Assembly: GCA_024680835.1 (NCBI GenBank)
Contig: JAILBP010000032.1
Location: 1-18,621, forward strand
Reading direction: 5' to 3'
Origin: RGIG6904 sp024680835
Lineage (GTDB): Bacteria; Bacillota; Clostridia; Lachnospirales; Lachnospiraceae
Length of the DNA: 18,621 bases
This document shows positions 1 to 6,489 of this stretch, in pieces (within the stretch, counting starts at the first letter, position 1; every line of letters begins with the position of its first letter). The notes under the pieces are model-generated. The model searched no databases and was not told where the DNA came from. It saw only the letters and a list, made by a program, of their open reading frames with translations. Both the position numbers and the translations under genes were made by a program.

Positions 1-2
1 AT

Positions 3-695
3 ATCCACAATTACATCACCGTGGATTTCAAGGCTGTGACGGATGTGGTGAATCTGCTGGGGGGTGTCGAGATAGACGTGACCAGCTCGGAGGTCTTCTA
101 TATCAATAAACATGCCAAGACCACCGCAAAAGCCACCGGAATCACTACCAATGAAATATACGGTGCGGGAGTGCATCTTCTGGATGGCACTCAGGCTACC
201 GCATACTGCAGGATCCGATCTACGGCGGGCAGCGATTTCAAACGTGCTGAGAGACAGCGCCGGGTCATTAACGAGCTTGTCAAGAAGGCTAAAGCCTGCG
301 ATATCAATACTTTGAACAACATAATAGACACGGTATTTCCGGAGATCTATACCAGCTACACAAATGCGGAACTCATAGCGCTGGCTGCATCGATGCTGGA
401 TTACGAACTCAGTGATACCGTGGGATTTCCTTTCTCAAAGAACGCCGTCACACTTGGAAAAGGCGTGGGAGCTGTGGTGGTGCCATGTGATCTGGCATCC
501 AATGTTACCGCTTTGCACAGATTCCTGTACGAGGATGAGGCATATGTTCCGTCCAACACGGTACAGGCGTACAGTACGGCTATCCAGAACACGTCGGGCA
601 TGGGCATTGGCAGCGGAGATAACAAGGCTGCCGTTGACGGAAGCGGAAGCATTACTTTGGACGATTTTGAAAACGAAACACAGGCGACAGACTGA
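3..695 (+). CDS. LytR-CpsA-Psr (LCP) family protein, 5' truncated by window edge
   Basis: This is the C-terminal 230 residues of an LCP-family protein. The family transfers undecaprenyl-linked wall polymers such as teichoic acids or capsule onto peptidoglycan, on the outer face of the membrane. The reading frame is open to the left edge, so the start, the membrane anchor and the first half of the domain lie outside. Visible LCP hallmarks are a YITVDFKAV segment followed by LGGVEIDV near the left edge, and the arginine-rich motif YCRIRSTAGSDFKRAERQRRVI, whose arginines contact the lipid pyrophosphate in known LCP structures. The C-terminal tail of about 35 residues is rich in Gly, Ser, Asn and acidic residues and looks disordered. 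A GTG at position 21 could be read as a start, but it lies inside the conserved domain and is not the true one. A strong terminator follows directly. Confidence 0.9.
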   Translation: MHNYITVDFKAVTDVVNLLGGVEIDVTSSEVFYINKHAKTTAKATGITTNEIYGAGVHLLDGTQATAYCRIRSTAGSDFKRAERQRRVINELVKKAKACDINTLNNIIDTVFPEIYTSYTNAELIALAASMLDYELSDTVGFPFSKNAVTLGKGVGAVVVPCDLASNVTALHRFLYEDEAYVPSNTVQAYSTAIQNTSGMGIGSGDNKAAVDGSGSITLDDFENETQATD

Positions 696-699
696 TCAT

Positions 700-731
700 T
701 ACGGGGCATAGATAGTGCCCCGTATTTTTTT
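700..731 (+). terminator. Rho-independent terminator after the LCP gene
   Basis: A perfect 9-bp stem (TACGGGGCA at 700-708 with TGCCCCGTA at 716-724) encloses a 7-nt loop and is followed by seven T at 725-731. It starts 5 nt after the LCP stop codon. Confidence 0.92.
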
Positions 732-745
732 CGGTATGGGTTTAG

Positions 746-816
746 CTGTTTACAGCTCATATTTGCCAGCAAGCTGGCATATGCCTGTCTGTATGATATT
801 GGCTGTGAATAGTAAC
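746..816 (+). repeat. Dispersed hairpin repeat, copy A
   Basis: The element ends with GGCTGTGAATAGTAAC (801-816), which recurs with one or two changes at three other places in the window. The left arm CTGTTTACAGCT (746-757) can pair as RNA over 12 positions with 801-812, using three G-U pairs. An inner perfect hairpin (TGCCAGC 764-770 with GCTGGCA 773-779) lies between the arms. No ORF with a ribosome binding site is present. I do not recognise a named family. It could be a miniature mobile element or a structured RNA. Confidence 0.6.
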
Positions 817-916
817 GTAAAACCAACAAACAACGTTTCCGCCTCCCCTCAAGGCGGCTTATGGTCAATACTACTACATGTTGTGTTTTGTGTCAATAAC
901 AAATACAAAATATTCC
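817..916. other. Non-coding stretch with one short hairpin
   Basis: This is the rest of the gene-free interval between the LCP terminator and the small membrane protein gene. It has a 6-bp stem (CCGCCT 839-844 with AGGCGG 852-857) and a near-palindrome ACTACATGTTGT around 881-892. No ORF here has a start with a ribosome binding site, and nothing else is recognisable. Confidence 0.4.
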
Positions 917-956
917 AAAAAGAGGGAGAACAACCGCTATTTCACAGTGTTCTCCC
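917..956 (-). terminator. Minus-strand terminator for the small membrane protein gene
   Basis: Read on the minus strand, GGGAGAAC (956-949) pairs perfectly with GTTCTCCC (931-924). The sequence then continues TCTTTTT (923-917). It lies about 80 nt after the stop of the gene at 1035-1271, the only minus-strand gene upstream. The loop contains ACTGTGAAATAG, one base longer than the repeat arm ACTGTGAATAG, which may be chance. Confidence 0.7.
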
Positions 957-1034
957 ATTGTCATTACCTTATCATCCGCATATCACGGCTGTTTCGGGAT
1001 ACTGACGCCCTCAAAAGCCCTGATACTGCGCTGT

Positions 1035-1271
1035 TTATTCACCAAGTGTAGCTGTGTAATCATTTATGGCATCAAGATTAACGTCCGTATATACCGTGTC
1101 CGCATTTGCCTTCACTGCACTGTATATAGAATATCCGCACCACGCAAATACCGCACACAATACTATAACTGCGGCAAATGAAGCGAAGAAGCGCTCAGCT
1201 CTCTCTTTTCTGAATTCCTTTTTGCGGTTATTTTTTTTCTGTTTGTACTGATCAACTTTTGCCTGACTCAT
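1035..1271 (-). CDS. Small single-pass membrane protein of unknown function (78 aa)
   Basis: The protein has a strongly basic, Lys/Arg-rich N-terminal segment (residues 1-27), one hydrophobic segment (about 29-51) and an acidic, Asp/Asn-rich C-terminal tail. This predicts an N-in, C-out topology by the positive-inside rule. The start is supported by GGAAAGGA about 8 nt upstream of the ATG on the minus strand. Similar short basic-plus-one-helix proteins are common in Lachnospiraceae, but I know no function for them. It appears monocistronic, with its own terminator downstream and the oppositely oriented promoter at 1401-1428 behind it. Confidence 0.72.
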   Translation of the reverse strand: MSQAKVDQYKQKKNNRKKEFRKERAERFFASFAAVIVLCAVFAWCGYSIYSAVKANADTVYTDVNLDAINDYTATLGE

Positions 1272-1400
1272 TGTCTTATAATCCTTTCCTGTGTTTCAAA
1301 AATCCATACCATATCTTTTTATCAAATCTTTGGAAAAAATTCAATAGGTTTTTAAATATATTTTCCGCAACCGCCCCACACTACATATAGGAAAAAAATC

Positions 1401-1428
1401 TTGAAATATAAATATAATACTTTATAAT
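1401..1428 (+). promoter_or_regulatory. Strong sigma-A-type promoter
   Basis: TTGAAA (1401-1406) and a perfect TATAAT (1423-1428) are separated by 16 bp in very AT-rich DNA. The predicted start site is near 1435. A hairpin follows in the leader (TGTTCGGTG around 1435-1443 with CACCGGCTGAACA around 1454-1466). The promoter reads into the 45-codon ORF at 1505. Confidence 0.75.
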
Positions 1429-1504
1429 TGATATTGTTCGGTGGTCACTGTTTCACCGGCTGAACATTTTACCATAACACTATACAGCAAAAGAGGATAT
1501 TTTC

Positions 1505-1642
1505 GTGATATCTTTAGACGAAACTCTCATGCGCCAATACTATACCATCTCCGACAAGGACTCATGGAAACCTTTCCGCTACATCCTGGATTCGTACGTT
1601 GTGGAAGAAGATATCTTTGAGTATGGTGAGCGCGGATCCTAG
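1505..1642 (+). CDS. 45-residue ORF of unknown function, possibly a gene remnant
   Basis: A GTG start is preceded by AGAGGA at good spacing (about 7 nt) and lies about 70 nt downstream of a near-consensus promoter. The peptide begins MISLDETLMRQYYTIS, reading the start as Met, and ends IFEYGERGS. It has no membrane helix and matches no family I recognise. Its stop TAG shares its G with the GTG that opens the next ORF, in another frame. Either it is the surviving 5' end of a gene fused by deletion to the downstream phosphatase remnant, or it is a short peptide in its own right. The good promoter and ribosome binding site suggest that it is, or was, expressed. Confidence 0.45.
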   Translation: MISLDETLMRQYYTISDKDSWKPFRYILDSYVVEEDIFEYGERGS

Positions 1643-2160
1643 TGACCCGTGAAGCCCAGATATTCGTAGACAACGAAAACAAAGTCTCCGACCGTCTCGG
1701 CGAGATAAAGACCGGCGATGAGATCGAAACCTTAAGCCAGAGTATACTGAAATGGATGGTCATTCTGGAGATATCAACCGGAAAGGGAATTGCTGCAAAT
1801 GCAGGTCATGAGCACCCTGCCATCAGGCGTGCCGACGGCGAGTTTGAGCTTTCCGTTTATCGTCATTCTCTTGCTTTGGGCGTTATGGAGGATGTGCCAT
1901 TTGCGGAACATGAATTTAAGCTTAACCCCGGCGATACACTCTTTGTTTATACAGATGGCGTTCCCGAGGCCACGAACGCAGAAGATGTTCAGTACGGCAC
2001 GGACAGGATGCTGGCACTCCTGAACAAATACAAAAACGTTCCCATCAATGATCTGCTCATCAAGCTCAGAAACGACATCGATAAATTTGCAGGTGATACA
2101 CCTCAGTTCGACGATATCACCATGCTGTCGATAAAATATAAAGGCAGTCAGCCGGATTAA
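1630..2160 (+). pseudogene. Remnant of a HAMP/SpoIIE-type phosphatase, catalytic core deleted
   Basis: The open frame of about 172 codons (GTG at 1642) matches two separate parts of the intact paralogue at 4550-6305. The first part is the HAMP segment (EAQIFVDNENKVSDRL then TGDEIETLS). It joins directly, through SILKWMV, to the phosphatase C-terminal half beginning ILEISTGKGIAANAGHEHP. About 135 residues are missing, including the equivalents of the GGDFYD and ADVSGKG metal-binding motifs. The whole N-terminal sensor and both membrane helices are also missing. The C-terminal FDDITM motif is kept. The upstream frame closes at a TGA at 1627. The protein cannot be an active PP2C-type phosphatase. 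The frame is nevertheless open to the end, so recent decay or a retained truncated product are both possible. Confidence 0.82.
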
Positions 2161-2183
2161 AAAACGGTCACTGCACAGCTATA

Positions 2184-2197
2184 TATCATATATGATA
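2184..2197. promoter_or_regulatory. 14-bp perfect AT-rich palindrome upstream of hisB
   Basis: TATCATATATGATA is a perfect palindrome centred about 50 nt before hisB. A 13-of-14 match lies at 9343-9356 and a 12-of-14 match at 9375-9388, both upstream of the small ORF and alaS. It could be an operator or only AT-rich DNA. Confidence 0.25.
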
Positions 2198-2239
2198 CAT
2201 GTATATCATTAATACTTTACACACGAAAAAGGAGAACCC

Positions 2240-2827
2240 ATGAGCAGAACAGCAACTGTCACCAGAAAGACCAGAGAAACCGCTATCTCTGTATCAATAG
2301 ACATCGACGGCAGCGGAAAAACAGATATCAACACCGGAATCGGATTTTTCGACCACATGTTAAACGGCTTTGCGAGACACGGACTTTTTGACCTGATAGT
2401 CAGCTGTGACGGAGATCTCGAGGTAGACTGTCACCACTCCATAGAAGATACCGGCATCGTGCTGGGGGAAGCCATTGCAAAGGCTCTTGGCGACAAATCC
2501 GGGATAGTCAGATACGGCAGTTTCATGCTGCCCATGGACGAAACCCTTATAATGTGCGCCGTGGATCTGTCCGGAAGACCGTATTTTGTATATGATGTGG
2601 ATTATATCGGTGAGAAATGCGGCACCATGGATACCCAGATGGCCAGAGAATTCTTTTATGCGGTATCCTACTCTGCCGGCATGAATCTGCATCTCAAAAA
2701 ATTCTACGGCTACAACGACCACCACGTAATGGAAGCCAGCTTCAAGGCATTCGCACGAGCTATGGATGCCGCCACCCGTATTGATCCCCGTGTGGCGGGA
2801 ATTCCTTCTACGAAGGGTTCGTTGTGA
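2240..2827 (+). CDS. hisB: Imidazoleglycerol-phosphate dehydratase
   Basis: HisB removes water from imidazole glycerol phosphate to give imidazole acetol phosphate in histidine synthesis. At 195 residues it is the normal monofunctional length, without the phosphatase fusion seen in E. coli. The two metal-binding repeats are clear: GIGFFDHML (33-41) with DCHHSIED (63-70), and YNDHHVMEASFKA (158-170) with the C-terminal GIPSTKGSL. AAAAAGGAGA lies 5-6 nt before the ATG. No other his gene is nearby. Instead it is followed after 37 nt by a GH3-family gene and may be co-transcribed with it. The 79-nt upstream gap has a 14-bp palindrome (2184-2197) but no convincing promoter. Confidence 0.96.
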   Translation: MSRTATVTRKTRETAISVSIDIDGSGKTDINTGIGFFDHMLNGFARHGLFDLIVSCDGDLEVDCHHSIEDTGIVLGEAIAKALGDKSGIVRYGSFMLPMDETLIMCAVDLSGRPYFVYDVDYIGEKCGTMDTQMAREFFYAVSYSAGMNLHLKKFYGYNDHHVMEASFKAFARAMDAATRIDPRVAGIPSTKGSL

Positions 2828-2864
2828 TATCAGTATAAAAATCAGGACTTAGAACGAGGACACC

Positions 2865-4532
2865 ATGGATCTAACATTTGATATGCCGGATTCCGGTCTC
2901 ACACCGCAGGAAGATGATCTGTTTACGGATCTGCTGCCTGAGGAACTCCTTGAAAAATACAGCCGCTTCTCCGAGATCACCCGCTCAAATCTTCTCACTA
3001 TCCTGCATGATAATGAGAACACAGAGGTCGGTGTTTCTCTCGGTTTTTCATCGATGAATTCCGAGGATAAATTCAGAAAAGGGGTAGCTCTGTCCAAATA
3101 TACGGATTACAGAGATTTTATCGAATGTATGCAAATGGGCGATGAGGATCTTCTGACCTCATACAAGTTATACTCTTTCCTCAAAACCTCCGGAACAGAA
3201 GGCGACGAAAAGATCATACCTCTGACCGAGACTGCCCTGTCGCGCTACAAAAACTACATTGATACTCCCTGTGCGAAAATACTCGAGAGATGCGGCGGCA
3301 AAAGATTCATGGTGTCCATGCTGAGGGCTGATCTTTCAAATCCTCAGACAAAACTCAAAAACATTCTGCTCTCCGGAGCTTATTACAGTTATCAATACAG
3401 TCACGGTCTTTTGGATATAGATCAATTCGCCGGCAAAGAGCCGCTGACTTTTTATCACAGAAACTGCGACTTTTTCTTTGCAAAGGTATGGCTTGCCTTC
3501 GTCACCGAAGACATTACCACAATGGAATCCATCTTCATGTACGATATTCTCCTCTTTTTCCGTTACATGGAAAAACATTTCTCAGAGATCATCGAATGTA
3601 TGGAATCCGGCGACATTCCCCTGTCTGTCAACCTTCCTCTAAATGCCAAAAACGCTCTTCTATCCCTTCCTGTAGACAAAAAACGCCTGCAGAAGATAAA
3701 GGACGAATGCGAAAAAGGCTTTGACGATATTGTATCCCGCCTTTGGCCCCACATAAAGATTATCAGCGGCATCGGCAGTGATATTTACAGCCATGAGGAG
3801 TATGTCCTCAAAAAATATACCGGCGACATTCCCCTGTGGTATTTTTGCTATGTTGTCAGTGAATGTCACATCGGTATCGCCATGCACCCCGGATCAAAGG
3901 AATATTTACTGCTGCCGGACAGCGCCTACTATGAATTCCTGCCGGAAGAGCACAGCATCGAACCCGAAAAATGGGTCAAACGATCATCCGAGGTGGAAAT
4001 CGGTCAAAACTACGAGTTGGTGCTGACCACCTTTAACGGATTATACCGCTACATGCTGGGGGATATTGTGAAGGTAACCGGCTTTTACGGGGAAGCTCCC
4101 ATTATCAGATTTCTTTACCGTCGCAATCAGGTTCTGAATATCGCCGGTGAAAAGATCAACGAAAAAGCACTGACTTCAGCTGTAAACTACACTTTAAAAT
4201 TTTACAGACATGATGCCATCGAGTATTTCGTTCTCACCAATTACAACGAAACTCCTGCGCACTACGAAGCCTTCTTCAGCTCCGAAAAAAAAATCGACGA
4301 AATAGACATTGCCTATTTCACCAGGATCTTAGACACAACCTTAAGGCAGGAAAGCTTTGCTTACGGCGATCTCCGCAGTCTGAACATGGTCGCTCCCATA
4401 AAAGTAAACTGGCTCACTCCCGAGGACTATGACAATGTCAGGATAAACACCGACGGTCAGTCAAAACCGATCCATATCGTAGTAGAACCGGATCAGGACA
4501 AACTTCAGCTATTATTAAACAATGATTTCTGA
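2865..4532 (+). CDS. GH3-family acyl-acid adenylating/amido synthetase-like protein
   Basis: The protein resembles the GH3 family, whose plant members adenylate carboxylic acids such as indole-acetic or jasmonic acid and conjugate them to amino acids. Three motifs fit: the phosphate-binding loop FLKTSGTEGDEKIIPLT (105-121); a YVVSECHIGIAMHPG segment (329-343), at the place of the usual adenine-site YGSSE-type motif; and LVLTTFNGLYRYMLGD followed by RRNQVLNIAGEKINE (385-400 and 419-433), typical of the C-terminal part. The length of 555 residues is normal. There is no signal peptide or membrane helix, so it is cytosolic. GAGGA lies 4 nt before the ATG. It sits between hisB (37 nt gap) and a membrane SpoIIE phosphatase (17 nt gap). 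The substrate in bacteria of this group is unknown to me, and the amino-acid partner cannot be read from the sequence. Confidence 0.87.
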   Translation: MDLTFDMPDSGLTPQEDDLFTDLLPEELLEKYSRFSEITRSNLLTILHDNENTEVGVSLGFSSMNSEDKFRKGVALSKYTDYRDFIECMQMGDEDLLTSYKLYSFLKTSGTEGDEKIIPLTETALSRYKNYIDTPCAKILERCGGKRFMVSMLRADLSNPQTKLKNILLSGAYYSYQYSHGLLDIDQFAGKEPLTFYHRNCDFFFAKVWLAFVTEDITTMESIFMYDILLFFRYMEKHFSEIIECMESGDIPLSVNLPLNAKNALLSLPVDKKRLQKIKDECEKGFDDIVSRLWPHIKIISGIGSDIYSHEEYVLKKYTGDIPLWYFCYVVSECHIGIAMHPGSKEYLLLPDSAYYEFLPEEHSIEPEKWVKRSSEVEIGQNYELVLTTFNGLYRYMLGDIVKVTGFYGEAPIIRFLYRRNQVLNIAGEKINEKALTSAVNYTLKFYRHDAIEYFVLTNYNETPAHYEAFFSSEKKIDEIDIAYFTRILDTTLRQESFAYGDLRSLNMVAPIKVNWLTPEDYDNVRINTDGQSKPIHIVVEPDQDKLQLLLNNDF

Positions 4533-4549
4533 ACGGAAAGGATATTATC

Positions 4550-6305
4550 ATGGAAAAAGATAATACCGTGACAGCGAAAAGAGGCTCAAAGACCGATTTT
4601 GCTGCCGCAAAAAATGAAATACTGTCCGCCAGGAAAACAAAACTATATCTGAAATTTGCCTATATCTTCCTGACAATGGGAATTCTGATCTACCTGACTA
4701 CCGCCGCCATCGGTGCCGTCAGGTTTAGTTTCTCCATCATAGATTACTACGAAATGGAAGCTTATGATTCTGCCGTAACCGCAGCCGGCTATTTTACACG
4801 TGAAGATTTAGACTCCTGGATATTGACTCTCAATGAATACGAAAACGGCAATGCAAACGCTGATGCGCTTGTCTCTGTCTCCAACTCGGAAAGCTACCGT
4901 AATGCCCTTACCCTCATCAAAAAAACTTCGCGAAAAAATCAACGCAAATGATATTTCTGTTTTTATCGTAGACGAAGACGCCTTAAACATGTATGATAAA
5001 TCCGCTTTTGACAGCTCCGATCTCAATCTTCTTCGTTATGTTTTTAACTCCTGCACAGAAGATTTAGAAAGCAGCAGCTTTGGCGATCCGGGATCTGTAC
5101 TCCCTTCATACATACCGGTCATGAAGGAGCTCCTCAATTCCGGGGTAAGATCAGACAAGCACATCCTGTACCGCTCTCCTTCAGGTTACAACATCGTGGC
5201 GATCCATCCCATCACTAAGTCAGGTCATCCTATAGCAATGTCAGCCGTGGATATACCCATGACCAATCTGATGAGCGATATTGTAAGTTTTGCAATACGC
5301 ACCTTTCTGGGTGCCCTCCTGGTAACATTCCTTCTGATCAGTGTTGGAACATACTTTGTCATAAAGATGATAATAAAACCCGTCAGCATCATATCAAACG
5401 AGGCACAGGTTTTTGTAGAGAACGAAAACAAGATCTCCGATCGCCTCAGTAGAATCAGGACCGGAGACGAGATTGAGACCTTAAGCCGGAGCCTTCTCAA
5501 GATGCAGATCGACATAAACGAATACATACGGGATCTTACGGCAATAACCACCGAAAAAGAGCGCATCGGCACCGAACTGAATGTTGCCACAAAGATTCAG
5601 GCCGATATGCTGCCCCGTATCTTCCCTCCCTTCCCTGATAAAAAAGAGTTCGATCTCTATGCTATCATGGATCCTGCCAAAGAGGTTGGCGGAGATTTTT
5701 ATGATTTCTTTATGATAGACGATGATCACCTTGGTCTTGTAATAGCTGACGTATCCGGCAAGGGAGTTCCGGCAGCGCTGTTCATGGTGATAACAAAGAC
5801 ACTTATCAAGAACCGTGCTCTCGTAGGCGGTTCTCCTTCAGAGATATTAACATACGCCAACAACCAGCTCTGTGAGGGCAATGATCAGGATCTGTTCGTC
5901 ACAGTATGGCTGGGCATCCTGGAGATTTCTACAGGTAGAGGCATTGCATCAAACGCCGGGCATGAGCATCCCGTTATAATGAGAGCCGGCGGAGATTTCG
6001 AACTTGAGATATACCGCCACTCCCTGGCACTGGCAGTCATGGAAGATGTTCCCTTCGAGGAACATGAATTCAAACTCAACAAAGGCGACACCCTCATGGT
6101 CTACACCGACGGTGTTCCCGAAGCCACCAACGTCGACGGCGTACAGTACGGAACCGACAGTATGTTAGCTCTTCTAAACAACAACAAGGATGTAACCTTA
6201 GATAAACTTTTAGCAAACCTCAGGTCTGATATGGACCGGTTCGTTGGTGATGCGCCGCAGTTTGATGATGTTACTATGTTGGCTATACGATATAATGGGG
6301 AGTAG
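4550..6305 (+). CDS. Membrane sensor with HAMP and SpoIIE/RsbU-type PP2C phosphatase, frameshifted
   Basis: Two overlapping frames together encode one protein of about 584 residues. The N-terminal frame (4550-4951, GGAAAGGA before the ATG) gives a cytosolic basic tail, a first helix (34-57) and the start of an extracellular domain. The frame changes at an A7 run (4919-4925). With six A the protein reads ..LTLIKKLREKINANDIS.. without interruption. The second frame holds the rest of a Cache-like sensor (to about 247), helix 2 (248-274), HAMP (275-328) and the phosphatase domain (339-584) with EVGGDFYDFF, IADVSGKGVPAALFM and FDDVTM. This is the expected metal-binding set. SpoIIE/RsbU proteins dephosphorylate anti-sigma antagonists in response to signals. 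The frameshift may be a real mutation, slippage or a sequence error. The gene lies 17 nt after the GH3 gene and is the intact paralogue of the remnant at 1630-2160. Confidence 0.85.
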
Positions 6306-6347
6306 GCTTTGGATCATTTGGTTGAGAGATCATATGGACTATAGCAG

Positions 6348-6393
6348 GCCCCCTCAGTCGGCTTCGCCGACAGCTCCCCCTCGGGGGAGCCTT
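6348..6393. repeat. Dispersed double-hairpin repeat of Clostridia
   Basis: Two adjacent perfect hairpins occur: GTCGGC/GCCGAC (6357-6362 with 6366-6371) and GCTCCCCC/GGGGGAGC (6373-6380 with 6383-6390). They are preceded by CCCCCTCA. The pattern of a C-rich lead, a GTCGGC..GCCGAC stem and a CTCCCC..GGGGAG stem resembles a repeat that is very abundant between genes in many gut Clostridia. It lies between two convergent genes just before their shared terminator. Confidence 0.65.
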
Positions 6394-6400
6394 TATAAAT

Positions 6401-6444
6401 AAAAAATACTCCCTCATTGAATCCTTTAAAAAAATACTCCCTCA
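6401..6444. repeat. 16-nt direct repeat duplicating a terminator arm
   Basis: AAAAAATACTCCCTCA occurs at 6401-6416 and again at 6429-6444. The second copy forms the 5' arm and the start of the loop of the terminator at 6429-6458. The first copy has no partner arm of its own. Confidence 0.7.
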
Positions 6445-6458
6445 CGGGAGTATTTTTT
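6429..6458. terminator. Bidirectional terminator between the SpoIIE phosphatase gene and alaS
   Basis: A 13-bp perfect stem (AAAAAATACTCCC 6429-6441 with GGGAGTATTTTTT 6446-6458) has a 4-nt loop TCAC. The A run on one side and the T run on the other give a U-tail in both directions. This suits the convergent genes that end at 6305 and 6490. Confidence 0.93.
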
Positions 6459-6489
6459 ATCATATTTCTCACTAAATCAACCTAAAGGA

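Noticed and set aside
881..896. ACTACATGTTGTGT as a possible NrdR-type box
   Set aside because: Only a loose resemblance to the ribonucleotide-reductase operator, a single site, and no nrd gene nearby.
715..1005. 96-codon plus-strand ORF after the LCP gene
   Set aside because: It starts inside the terminator stem, has no ribosome binding site, runs through the hairpin repeat and a minus-strand terminator, and resembles no family.
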